From assembly GCA_910585405.1 (NCBI GenBank), contig CAJUDO010000003.1, positions 1 to 64,000 on the forward strand: DNA of 64,000 nucleotides. Reading direction: 5' to 3'. Source of the DNA: an uncultured Peptococcaceae bacterium. GTDB taxonomy: Bacteria; Bacillota; Peptococcia; Peptococcales; Peptococcaceae. The notes beneath the pieces were generated by a model that had not been told where the DNA came from, did no database searches, and saw only the letters and a list, made by a program, of their open reading frames with translations. Positions 8,112-16,618 of the stretch are shown here, in pieces. The position numbers were made by a program, and so were the translations under genes. Position 1 is the stretch's first letter. Every line of letters begins with the position of its first letter.

Positions 8112-9509
8112 TTACATAAGACCAATAAAAGACCAAAATGCAAAACCTGCTGTAATCAACCAAACAAAATCCAAAATTGCTTTACAGCTATATACTTTAA
8201 CAAAATCTTTCATTGGAATTAAACCTAAGCTATAGACAAACAGCGGCCATGCAGATTCATAAGGCAACACGAAATTAGAAATGCCATTAAAAAACGTATA
8301 CATTGTTGGGTACGCCGCATACCCCATATCTGTAACAATTTGCGCTAAAGGAACTGTGAAGGCATTCATTTCTGCCGCCGGTGTCATCAAAAAATTCATG
8401 ATAAAGGCAAACATCCAGACAATCACTAAAAAGGTCGTTTGACCCATGCCAACCAAATATGGTAGCAAAGTAGCGCTAATAAAATCACCAATTCCAACAT
8501 AAGCTCCAACCTGTCCAATCGCCTGACAGCCAGTAAAAAAGAAAATAAATGAATAGTTTGCTTTTGCCAATTGCGCTGGTGTACCTACATTCATGCCAGG
8601 TAAGCATAAAATCATTGGCGCCAAGATGAAACCGTACATCATTGAATACCCATGAAACTGCTGTGTAAATAAATACACAATCAAGGCTAATAATACAACT
8701 AAAATTTTCTTTTCCTTTAAATCAATCGGAGGTAAGCTGTTTTTTAAACTCACAAAAACTTGTCGATTGATATTTGTTATCTGTCTCCCACATAACTTCC
8801 CAATTAACAATGCTTTCACAAAAAGCAACGGCACAAAAATTAAATTGTCCATAAACATAATTGGATAATTTACTGTTATTTCTGGAATAACTGTGGCCAT
8901 ATTGGTTGGCAGCAGAGCAAAAAAATCTGGAGAGTATAAAAATAAATCTGAATCCAAATACCCAATTACCCCCATCAGCATAATCCCCGCTGCTTCTTTG
9001 CTTTTGCCAAAGCCGCAAGCTTGACACAACGCATAGCAGATAAGTGCAACGGTAGCACAGGCTGCTGTACTGCCCATCAGCAATCGGCAGGCCACTGCTG
9101 TCAAAGCCACACCAAAGATAATGCCCATGTAGCTGTTACCCACTTTAGACAACACGATATAACCAATCCGCTCTAGAATTTTTGTGTCCAATACAATTGC
9201 TACCAGAAAGATTGAAGCCAAAGTCATCCAAGTAATATCAGCTGTCCATGGTTTCATTGCAATTTCAAGAGGTGCCACATTAAAAATCACGTATGCAAAA
9301 ACCATTAAGATTGCTGCTACCATGCTGTTAAACTGCTCAAACACAAACATTAAAATGCCACACAATGTAATGGCCATGAATAATTTAATCGCCGGGGTGA
9401 ACGCTTCATTGACAGGTATCGTAAAAACAATAGCAGGCAATAAAAAAGTTAATATCATTTTTGCAATAGATATGCTTTTATATCTGCCTTCATTAGCAGA
9501 ACTTCCCAT
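8112..9509 (-). CDS. DASS/SLC13-family anion permease
   Basis: A polytopic membrane protein of 465 residues with about 11-12 hydrophobic helices and DASS-type features: an SNFVLPYES segment near the C-terminus and AMKPWTADITWMTLASI near the N-terminus. Family members move di- and tricarboxylates or sulfate with Na+, so it is predicted to import an organic anion. I place the start at MGSSANEG, because AGGAG sits 7 bases before that ATG. It is the first gene of an operon with the OYE-type reductase. It is one of three DASS transporters in the window (also 12356-13807 and 39994-41409), all next to redox or sulfo-transfer genes. Substrate not deducible. Confidence 0.85.
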   Translation of the reverse strand: MGSSANEGRYKSISIAKMILTFLLPAIVFTIPVNEAFTPAIKLFMAITLCGILMFVFEQFNSMVAAILMVFAYVIFNVAPLEIAMKPWTADITWMTLASIFLVAIVLDTKILERIGYIVLSKVGNSYMGIIFGVALTAVACRLLMGSTAACATVALICYALCQACGFGKSKEAAGIMLMGVIGYLDSDLFLYSPDFFALLPTNMATVIPEITVNYPIMFMDNLIFVPLLFVKALLIGKLCGRQITNINRQVFVSLKNSLPPIDLKEKKILVVLLALIVYLFTQQFHGYSMMYGFILAPMILCLPGMNVGTPAQLAKANYSFIFFFTGCQAIGQVGAYVGIGDFISATLLPYLVGMGQTTFLVIVWMFAFIMNFLMTPAAEMNAFTVPLAQIVTDMGYAAYPTMYTFFNGISNFVLPYESAWPLFVYSLGLIPMKDFVKVYSCKAILDFVWLITAGFAFWSFIGLM

Positions 9510-9642
9510 ATGAATTCTCCTTTCATTCAAATACTATCTGAAAAAATTCTCGATTCTTTTTATGTTTTTTCATATTGTTGAACTGCATATTCTCTTTTCC
9601 TGGTTTCAAAATACTTTCTGCAGAAATATATTTTATATATAC

Positions 9643-9677
9643 ATTATATAGTTATGCTTATACTATGTAAAATACAT
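9643..9677 (-). promoter_or_regulatory. Promoter of DASS-OYE operon with overlapping palindrome
   Basis: On the minus strand TTTACA (complement of 9666-9671), a 17-bp spacer and TATAAT (complement of 9643-9648) make a near-consensus sigma-A promoter. The perfect palindrome ATGTA-AAA-TACAT (9665-9677) overlaps the -35 box. The LysR gene just upstream (9762-10673) is the natural candidate to bind it. A looser ATGT-N7-ACAT lies at 10768-10782 before that LysR gene. Confidence 0.65.
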
Positions 9678-9710
9678 GTTTATATTGCCGGGTATAGGGA
9701 TTTTACTATA

Positions 9711-9752
9711 GCGAAAAAATGAGACAAGCCTATGAACCATCAGACTTGTCTC
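9711..9752 (-). terminator. Terminator of LysR gene
   Basis: Arms GAGACAAG (9721-9728) and CTTGTCTC (9745-9752), followed on the minus strand by ATTTTTT (9714-9720). It lies 10 bp after the LysR stop. Confidence 0.75.
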
Positions 9753-9761
9753 TTCAAAATA

Positions 9762-10673
9762 TTAATATTCATTTAAAATAGTTTTTACAATAACCCGCTC
9801 TCCTCTGGAAAGAAATTTTTCTTTTCTATATACTAGGAAATTGTCTATCTCGGCAAACTCTTCACAAAATGGTATCATTTTTATGATGCCTTGTTGTACT
9901 AAATAATTTTCCTGCATACCACGGGAAGTAAAAATTGCAGCATTACCAGGCTGAGTAAGTAGATTTAACATATTATCAGTCTTAGGTAAAACATGTTTTT
10001 TGCAAAACGAACTGCTGAATTTTGTACTAATTATAGAAGATGATTTTTCCTCTAACATCAACAAGGTATAGTGCTGTAAATCAGACAATGTCACCTTCTT
10101 TTGCTTTGCCAATGGATCTGTTGCTAACACCAATAATTTTAACTCGTCACGATACAAAAATTTTGTTTCAAAATGATTTTTCGCAAAGAGTTCACAAAAT
10201 TCCTTAACCCGTTGTGGCTCGATAGAAAATATCCCTAAAGAAACGTTTTCCCGTAATAAATATTTACAAATATCTTCCGTTGGCATTTGATGTAATATAA
10301 TTGATAAATTGTGATACTTATCACGCAGTCTATAAAAAAAAGAAGCTATAAATACATCACATAATGATGGTGTTAAAGCAAGATGAACCTCTTCTGAAAT
10401 ATCCTCTAATAAATCCGTTGACTGCTGCGCATAGACATCCCATTTACTTTTTATTTGCAAAATTTCTTCTGCATCTTGTATAAATTTTTCTCCTAAAGGT
10501 GTTATTTCAATACCTTTGTTTGTTCTTTTAAATACTATGAAACCTAATTCCTCTTCCATACGATTTATCGTTTCACTTAATGCCGGTTGGGATACATACA
10601 GTTTTTCTGCAGCTTTTGAAATCGAATGACAATACTGTATCATAACAGCATATTCCAAATATTTAAATTTCAT
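9762..10673 (-). CDS. LysR-family transcriptional regulator
   Basis: A 303-residue LysR regulator. The N-terminal winged helix-turn-helix is clear (YCHSISKAAEKLYVSQPALS at about 14-33), followed by the linker helix and a type-2 periplasmic-binding-like effector domain. AAAGGAG precedes the ATG at good spacing. It is transcribed in the same direction as the DASS-OYE operon but has its own terminator. The palindrome in the operon promoter (9665-9677) suggests direct control. The effector is probably the transported anion or a product, which is inference from position. Confidence 0.9.
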   Translation of the reverse strand: MKFKYLEYAVMIQYCHSISKAAEKLYVSQPALSETINRMEEELGFIVFKRTNKGIEITPLGEKFIQDAEEILQIKSKWDVYAQQSTDLLEDISEEVHLALTPSLCDVFIASFFYRLRDKYHNLSIILHQMPTEDICKYLLRENVSLGIFSIEPQRVKEFCELFAKNHFETKFLYRDELKLLVLATDPLAKQKKVTLSDLQHYTLLMLEEKSSSIISTKFSSSFCKKHVLPKTDNMLNLLTQPGNAAIFTSRGMQENYLVQQGIIKMIPFCEEFAEIDNFLVYRKEKFLSRGERVIVKTILNEY

Positions 10674-10801
10674 GATAAGCTCCTTTAGAAAATAAAATTT
10701 ATAACAATTTATATCTATTTTTCAATTTTAGTCTTTATTAATCTAAAAATCAACATAGAAATGAAAAATGTATATTGCACATCAGATCTTGCTTTAAATA
10801 T

Positions 10802-10841
10802 AAAAAAAATCAGTTGAAAAACACAAACGCATTTCAACTGA
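10802..10841 (-). terminator. Terminator of sulfotransferase operon
   Basis: Perfect arms TCAGTTGAAA (10810-10819) and TTTCAACTGA (10832-10841), followed on the minus strand by an eight-T run (10802-10809). Confidence 0.9.
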
Positions 10842-10868
10842 CTTTCTGTACTATAAGGTACTATATTT

Positions 10869-12308
10869 CTACTTTCCTTCCAAATCTTCATTTTCTTCTG
10901 TCACACAAGCATCCATCTTTCCGCTATACCCTTTTGCGCCAGCAACCGATACCACTTGATCAATAAAACCGTCAGCAGCGCCAGGTACACGGAATTTTTT
11001 ATTCTCTAACCGTTTTACCGCCACTTCCTTTGGAGCTGGCAACTGAGGTACATAACTATAGGGATAACGATACGCTCGATATATTTTATCTGCATCGAAA
11101 TCAAAGGGCGCATAATATTCCCAAACTACTTCTTTTTCTGGCGTCACCTCAAACAATCGGCAACAACAACCTTCACAAATAAAAGTGTTTCCATTGGGTA
11201 GCCGCTGTACATTGCTGATCAGTTGGCTATAAAATTTCGTCTTGGCTGTCATGGCATTCATACCACCAAACACGGAACCATCAAACTGCCATTCTACTTC
11301 CAGAGTTATGGGATTTATTTCGAGAATGCGGGAATGATCCCGAATGTCTGTCTTTGTGCCATCTTTTGAAGTTCTGCTGGGCAAACCATATCCGGCCCAA
11401 CCACCATTGTCAAAAATTAAAATGTTCCCCGCACCAGGCAACCCCTGGGGAATCATATGGACATGATGCTGTCCAATGATTTGTCCTATACGGCGCAATT
11501 CTTTGCTTTCCGTAAAATCTGGACCGATTTTCCAAACAATTTTTCCTGTCTCCTTACTGATAATTGCTAAAATATTAGATTCACGAGCATCCCAAATAAT
11601 ATTGTCCGGATGAAAGCGCGCATCCCCAGCATCATACCATTTATTAGGACCTAATACACTCATAGAATTGATATGCATCCAGTCATATTGACCGCCGCCA
11701 TTCTCATGGTAATTTGGATTCCGAAATAATGCATTTTTCTGAATTTCCGAAAAACCCAATTCGTTAAAATGCTGATTGGCCTTCCATTCCCAAATAATAT
11801 TTCCTTCCCAATCTACCTCAATGATAACATCATCCAATAAACGTTTATCGGAAATTCGTTTGTTATATACATCTTCATGGCACAAAATCAAAGTATTACC
11901 ACCGTCTGTTTTGCATTTCATTCCTGGTACATAATAGCCCACAGGATTGCCTTCTCTCTGATAATCATGATGCTGGCGGGTCATCCAATATTCCTGATCA
12001 CCATCCTTTAAATATTCTTTTTTGTAAAAAGACCATACCACATTGCCATCCCAGTCCACCTGTGATACGTCTGCCATATCTTGATAGCCGTATTCTCTGT
12101 CCCGGGCGGCCAAGCTCCCCATTACGTAACCTCCAGGTAAAAGTTTATTTGGCTGCCCTTGCAAATCTTTCCAAGTACGCACCACATTACCATTCATATC
12201 AATTAATACACATCCTATACCAGATACAGGCATTAACGTATAACCGCCCCAAGCTTTTTCTGGATTATAAATTGTAACTCCCATTGGATAAACATTTGGT
12301 GTTCCCAT
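10869..12308 (-). CDS. Aryl-sulfate sulfotransferase (ASST family)
   Basis: A 479-residue arylsulfotransferase-family protein. The family transfers sulfate from an aryl sulfate ester to a phenolic acceptor without PAPS, through a sulfo-histidine intermediate on a six-bladed beta propeller. Recognisable segments are DMNGNVVRTWKDL, HHDYQREGNPVGY, DWMHINSMSV, SKETGKIVWKIG, GQHHVHMIPQG with IFDNGG, and DHSRILEINP, in the order and spacing of the propeller repeats. Several His residues could supply the catalytic set, but I cannot assign them without an alignment. There is no signal peptide, so it should act in the cytoplasm, unlike the periplasmic E. coli AssT. It follows a DASS transporter by 47 bp, so a sulfated or phenolic anion may be imported for it. 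Confidence 0.85.
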   Translation of the reverse strand: MGTPNVYPMGVTIYNPEKAWGGYTLMPVSGIGCVLIDMNGNVVRTWKDLQGQPNKLLPGGYVMGSLAARDREYGYQDMADVSQVDWDGNVVWSFYKKEYLKDGDQEYWMTRQHHDYQREGNPVGYYVPGMKCKTDGGNTLILCHEDVYNKRISDKRLLDDVIIEVDWEGNIIWEWKANQHFNELGFSEIQKNALFRNPNYHENGGGQYDWMHINSMSVLGPNKWYDAGDARFHPDNIIWDARESNILAIISKETGKIVWKIGPDFTESKELRRIGQIIGQHHVHMIPQGLPGAGNILIFDNGGWAGYGLPSRTSKDGTKTDIRDHSRILEINPITLEVEWQFDGSVFGGMNAMTAKTKFYSQLISNVQRLPNGNTFICEGCCCRLFEVTPEKEVVWEYYAPFDFDADKIYRAYRYPYSYVPQLPAPKEVAVKRLENKKFRVPGAADGFIDQVVSVAGAKGYSGKMDACVTEENEDLEGK

Positions 12309-12355
12309 AAAAACGCTCCCTTTCTGTTTTTAAAATAATTATACGAATCTATCCT

Positions 12356-13807
12356 CTAGGCAAAAATTAAACTTGCCAATGGATAACCAACTACGAAAGC
12401 AATCAAAATAGACCAAACCGTCATAATAGTACCATACAAATACACATCTTTTGTAAGAATCCATTCCTTATTGCCGTGTAACAAAGCTGCATGCGGTGAA
12501 GCAATTGGTGTGAGCAAAGCCACAAACACTATCATTGTTGCCAATGTTACCATTACTAACGGATTAAAAGTTGAGCCTACAGTAAATGCGTGAATAACTG
12601 GCATCAAAATAACGCCCATTGCGTTGTTATTCCCAAAATTAGTTAAAATTACACCGCTGACAATGCACAATAAAGCAAAAATCGCTTCACTATGTCCACC
12701 GAATAATGGCTGCAACAAATCATAAATAAAAGTGGTAACACCTGTTTCTTCTGTGCAAAGCGCACCAGCTACGTAAACAGCAGCCATTACCAAAAAAATT
12801 AGCCCCCATTGTACTTTTGCTGCTGCTTTACCAAACCTCAACAACGGAGCACCTTCTATATGAATTGCCACCATACAGGCAACAATCAGAATCATAACAC
12901 CGCTACTGCCCAATCTGCTTAAAAATTGTGTTAGTATCCAAGTCTTCGGCAAAATTGTGGGTAAAAACATCGCTAAAATACTGATAATCAGAACCGCCAA
13001 CAAAACTTTCTGTCGTAAAGACATTTTATCAATATTTTGACTCTTAAAATATGCTTCCATATCCAAATTTTTCAGTTTTGACAAATCCGGCCGCATAATG
13101 AAACGCATAAAAATAAAATACCCACACAACATAATCAACGATGACGGAATTACTACCATCATATACGATAAATAATCTACCATATTGCCTGAGGCTTCCA
13201 TATAAGAGCGCAGGATCGCCAAGGCCGGGCCTTTAAAGGGAAAGGCTGCAAAGCCTAATACGCTGGCGTATACAACACCAAAAACCATTAACGAAGAATA
13301 TCGCTCTTTTGGCACATATGCAGCAGACTGTAAAATACTGTATAAAATTGCCCACATCAGAAGAATCGTCGCGGTGCCGCTGGTAGAAGCCGAAAGAATA
13401 TAGGTCACCAGTAAAAATACGAAAGAAAATACCCAAGGTTTCCCTTTTGTCCACTTCAAACTCAAAAAAAACTTTGAAATATGATTGGCTACACCTTCTT
13501 CTTCAATAGGTGCCAGCATGATCATAATCATTAATAATTGCCATACTGTATCATTGCCCATAGCATTCTTGATTGCAGAATTGACCGTCACACCTTCAGT
13601 AAAACCCATAGCAAGAATACCAATCATACTGGGCCAAAGCGTTCCTACCGTAGTCCAACCATAAATCAAACTGAGAAAAATACCTAAAATTCTCATTCCA
13701 TTAGGTGTGATGGCTCCGAAAGGCTCTAAAAAACCAAAACCGAACATAATAACTAAGCTGATCACACTGTGCATCACATAAAAATAGTTTATTTTTTTCG
13801 ACTGCAT
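12356..13807 (-). CDS. DASS/SLC13-family anion permease
   Basis: A 483-residue permease with about 12 membrane helices. DASS-like features include TSGTATILLMWAI near the middle and TPIASPHAALLHGNKEW near the C-terminus. The start at MQSKKINY has GAGGAGG 6 bases upstream; longer in-frame starts lack an RBS. It is the first gene of a two-gene operon with the aryl-sulfate sulfotransferase. The promoter at 13851-13856 lacks a -35 box and carries a Crp-type palindrome at -41.5, so expression should need an activator. A likely cargo is an aryl sulfate or phenolic carboxylate, inferred from context only. Confidence 0.83.
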   Translation of the reverse strand: MQSKKINYFYVMHSVISLVIMFGFGFLEPFGAITPNGMRILGIFLSLIYGWTTVGTLWPSMIGILAMGFTEGVTVNSAIKNAMGNDTVWQLLMIMIMLAPIEEEGVANHISKFFLSLKWTKGKPWVFSFVFLLVTYILSASTSGTATILLMWAILYSILQSAAYVPKERYSSLMVFGVVYASVLGFAAFPFKGPALAILRSYMEASGNMVDYLSYMMVVIPSSLIMLCGYFIFMRFIMRPDLSKLKNLDMEAYFKSQNIDKMSLRQKVLLAVLIISILAMFLPTILPKTWILTQFLSRLGSSGVMILIVACMVAIHIEGAPLLRFGKAAAKVQWGLIFLVMAAVYVAGALCTEETGVTTFIYDLLQPLFGGHSEAIFALLCIVSGVILTNFGNNNAMGVILMPVIHAFTVGSTFNPLVMVTLATMIVFVALLTPIASPHAALLHGNKEWILTKDVYLYGTIMTVWSILIAFVVGYPLASLIFA

Positions 13808-13832
13808 ACAAATCCTCCTCACAAAATTTCTT

Positions 13833-13894
13833 ATATCGCGATATGAACCCATTATAAATTTTTTTCATGCAGTCCATTTTAGTCTATGCTAAAA
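13833..13894 (-). promoter_or_regulatory. Activator-dependent promoter with Crp-type operator at -41.5
   Basis: On the minus strand TATAAT lies at 13851-13856 with no recognisable -35 box (AAATGG at the right distance). The palindrome TTTTAG-N6-CTAAAA (13877-13894) is centred at 13885.5, which is -41.5 from the start predicted at 13844. This is the class II activator position used by Crp/Fnr proteins, and the half-sites resemble the TTAAT-N4-ATTAA dehalobox of CprK. A second perfect palindrome, ATATCGCGATAT (13833-13844), sits at the predicted start and could bind a repressor. Confidence 0.7.
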
Positions 13895-13991
13895 AAAAGT
13901 AATAAATTTGGAGTAAAATATATAGTATACTTGCTTTTTAAGAGATTCTGTACGTTCAACAACGATTTTTTTAACACAGGAGGAATTTCCA

Positions 13992-14645
13992 TTGGAAGAA
14001 AAGGATATCACCAGATTTTTTTCTAATTATGAAGTTTTATTCGTTGAAAAAAATCACCCAATTCATCTGAACACAGCACCATGGAATTATGTTTTCTTCT
14101 TACACAAAGGTATCGCTATTGTAAAGCGCATTCATCTTGATGGTACAGAAGAGTTGTTGCGTTTTGCCAAAGAGAATGATTTCATTGGAATTCCCAATTA
14201 TTTCACTGCGAGCAAACAATTAGCTGAGCATGATACTTCTATTTACGCCTGTACAGATTGCATCTTATATAAATTTTCCAAACATGATTTTCACATTCTT
14301 TCACATCAGCATCCAGAAATCTTAGAATTTATCATTATCAAAATCGGATTGGAAAATCGTATTTTTCGTAAGCAAATGGATGATATTTCTCATAAACAAA
14401 CGATTAATGCCCTAGCTTCACTGCTCATTAACGTGAAAATTGACACCCCCTCTGGTATGCAGATACCCACGTGCATTTCCAATAATGATATTTCCATTTA
14501 TTTGAAAATTCATTTTGTCACTGTATCAAAAATGCTACACCTTCTCATAGAAAATGATATTTTAGAAAAACGAGAAAAACAGCTCTACATTGTGAACTAC
14601 GATAAGCTGTTTGCATTAGCCAATAATGAACTTTTCATTTCATAA
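13992..14645 (+). CDS. Crp/Fnr-family regulator (CprK-like architecture)
   Basis: A 217-residue Crp/Fnr-family protein: an N-terminal cyclic-nucleotide-binding-type beta barrel (about 15-110), a long dimer helix, and a C-terminal helix-turn-helix with NNDISIYLKIHFVTVSKMLHLL as recognition region. There is no Fnr-like N-terminal Cys cluster, so it more probably senses a small molecule. Translation begins at TTG, with AGGAGG 8 bases upstream. It is divergent from the DASS-sulfotransferase operon, and the palindrome at 13877-13894 lies between them. CprK proteins bind halophenols, so a phenolic effector would fit the sulfotransferase neighbour, but that is speculation. Confidence 0.85.
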   Translation: MEEKDITRFFSNYEVLFVEKNHPIHLNTAPWNYVFFLHKGIAIVKRIHLDGTEELLRFAKENDFIGIPNYFTASKQLAEHDTSIYACTDCILYKFSKHDFHILSHQHPEILEFIIIKIGLENRIFRKQMDDISHKQTINALASLLINVKIDTPSGMQIPTCISNNDISIYLKIHFVTVSKMLHLLIENDILEKREKQLYIVNYDKLFALANNELFIS

Positions 14646-14732
14646 TCCATTATTTCTTATCCAACGCTCAAGATAAAAGCTCAAAAACAATTTTTATGGA
14701 GCATGCATTTCCCATCATGACAAGTTGTATTA

Positions 14733-14789
14733 TAAAAAAGAGATCTCGAGAATCTCCACTATGCAGCGGAGCCTCGAAATCTCTTTTTT
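14733..14789. terminator. Bidirectional terminator
   Basis: Arms AAAAAAGAGATCTCGAG (from 14734) and CCTCGAAATCTCTTTTTT (to about 14789) form a stem flanked by A- and T-runs, between the convergent Crp-type gene and miaA. Confidence 0.85.
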
Positions 14790-14878
14790 CAGTATTATTT
14801 TCATAACGGCATAAAAGCATTCTTTCTAATATTTTTTATCCTGCTTCAACTTTCCAGAGGGCAAGGATGTTTAGGACA

Positions 14879-15814
14879 TCACAGCTTTTCCCTGATTTGC
14901 TGCAAAAGTTCCGCCTCCACCTGCTGCTCTGTTTTGCCCTGTTTTTCAACCCAACGGATATTGGGATCCCGGCGGAACCAGGTGAGCTGCCGTTTGGCAA
15001 AATGCCGGGTGTCCCGCTTAATCAGTTCCACTGCCCGTTCTAGGGAAATCTCGCCATTGATATATTGTACCATCTGCCGATACCCCAAGCTGGTCATGGA
15101 GAGGGCGTCGCGGTCAACACCCTGCGTCAGCGCCTGCCGTGTCTCCTGCTCTAATCCGGCGGCAATCATCTGGTCCACGCGGTGATTGATGCGCCCATAC
15201 AAGATGTCCCTGGGCAGATTCAGGCCCAGATAAACGGTGTGATAGCGCATTTGCTCCCGCTCAAGGGTATTCTGCCGCTGAGAGGCTGGCACACCGGTTA
15301 CGTGCAATACTTCCAAGGCGCGAATGATTCGTTTGCTGTCGTGACAATGCAGCCGCTGTGCTGACGGGGCATCCTTTTGCTCCAAAAGCTTCCACAAGGC
15401 TTCGTCGCCATGCTCTGCCTGATACTGCAAGAGCTCCTGCCGATAGGCTTCGTCGCGCTCTGCTTCTCCAAAATGGTACTCATAAAGCACGCTGTTCACA
15501 TAAAAGCCTGTTCCTCCTACCAGAATGGGCAGTCTGCCCCGTTCTGCAATGTCGGCAATACACTGGTCTGCCCGCTGCTTAAATTCTGCGGCGCTGAAGG
15601 TTTCCCAGGGTTCTTTTATGTCGATTAAATGATGGGGCACACCGTCCATTTCTTCCGGCGTAATTTTCGCTGTACCGATATCCAGACCGCGAAAAATTTG
15701 CATGGAGTCTCCGGAAATAATCTCACCATTCAGCTTTTGCGCCAGACCGATACTGGCTGCTGTTTTCCCTACCGCTGTAGGACCCACCAATACAACTAAA
15801 GGTTTCTTCACCAT
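14879..15814 (-). CDS. miaA: tRNA dimethylallyltransferase
   Basis: A 311-residue enzyme that adds a dimethylallyl group to A37 of tRNAs reading codons that begin with U. The P-loop GPTAVGKTAASI is at residues 10-21, followed by SGDSMQIFRGLDIGTAK, the substrate region VGGTGFYVNSVLY and a C-terminal RRDPNIRWV. Length is normal. It is the last gene of the mutS-mutL-RsmJ-like-miaA string, 6 bp after the methyltransferase, and transcription meets the convergent terminator at 14733-14789. Confidence 0.97.
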   Translation of the reverse strand: MVKKPLVVLVGPTAVGKTAASIGLAQKLNGEIISGDSMQIFRGLDIGTAKITPEEMDGVPHHLIDIKEPWETFSAAEFKQRADQCIADIAERGRLPILVGGTGFYVNSVLYEYHFGEAERDEAYRQELLQYQAEHGDEALWKLLEQKDAPSAQRLHCHDSKRIIRALEVLHVTGVPASQRQNTLEREQMRYHTVYLGLNLPRDILYGRINHRVDQMIAAGLEQETRQALTQGVDRDALSMTSLGYRQMVQYINGEISLERAVELIKRDTRHFAKRQLTWFRRDPNIRWVEKQGKTEQQVEAELLQQIREKL

Positions 15815-15820
15815 CTGTCC

Positions 15821-16618
15821 TCACTTTCCATCTGCATAGCGCACACCGTAAGCCAAGGTGCTGTATTTTCCGCCTTTGATTTCGTCAAAATGCAAGTGCG
15901 TCAATGTCCCGGCTCTGTGCCGTACTGCCACCTTGCGCCGGGCAACCTGGCAAGCCCGCTCCAGAGTTTCCTCTGTAAGCGGCGCATAATTGGCCGCTCG
16001 TCTCAGCGGTGCAATCCCGCTGGAGGTATACACCGGCTGTTCAAACATGGGGTCAAAATAAACTGTATCAAACTGGTCAGGCACGCATTGCCGCAAATAA
16101 TCTTCATAGGCGCAATGTATTGTCTCTATTCGCTCCATTGCCGCTTTCATCCGCGCACTGTTTGTGGACCAATGACAAAGGCCATAGCTGGTAATTGCAT
16201 AGATCAAGGGGCTGCTCTCCAGCGCTGTGACATGTCCCTGCGCACCCGCTGCAAAAGAGAGCACAATGGCATCGTTGGCCATGCCCAGCGTGCAGTCCAG
16301 AATCTCATCGCCCGGTTCTATCTCTAAAATTTGCGTAAGCATTTCTTGTTTTCCATCTTTTATCTGCTTTATGCGATGCACTGCCATTCCTGGATGAAAG
16401 GAAAACCGGCTGCCATCGCCCCAATGGGCAAGCAGGCCGCCATCCTCCTCAACCAAAAGACACTCCAAGGCATATTGCTCCATCAGCCAGGGAATGCCTC
16501 TGTTCTGCCGCGCAATCACAGGAATCCCCAACTCCGCGCACAGATCTTTGGCCTGGGCTGTGAGCCCTTCTCTATGCTTCCCTCTGGCCTTGCTGGTAGT
16601 ACAAGCCCAATTAACCAT
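15821..16618 (-). CDS. RsmJ-like SAM-dependent methyltransferase
   Basis: A 265-residue class I methyltransferase. The SAM site is ILDCTLGMANDAIVLS, followed by an acidic ALESS loop and a catalytic-type motif DPMFEQP, which resembles DPMF in RsmJ (16S rRNA m2G1516 methyltransferase). The N-terminal part (about 1-75) differs from E. coli RsmJ. An rRNA or other nucleic-acid guanine substrate is likely but unproven. It overlaps the end of mutL by 8 bp and precedes miaA by 6 bp, so the genes are translationally linked. Confidence 0.75.
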   Translation of the reverse strand: MVNWACTTSKARGKHREGLTAQAKDLCAELGIPVIARQNRGIPWLMEQYALECLLVEEDGGLLAHWGDGSRFSFHPGMAVHRIKQIKDGKQEMLTQILEIEPGDEILDCTLGMANDAIVLSFAAGAQGHVTALESSPLIYAITSYGLCHWSTNSARMKAAMERIETIHCAYEDYLRQCVPDQFDTVYFDPMFEQPVYTSSGIAPLRRAANYAPLTEETLERACQVARRKVAVRHRAGTLTHLHFDEIKGGKYSTLAYGVRYADGK

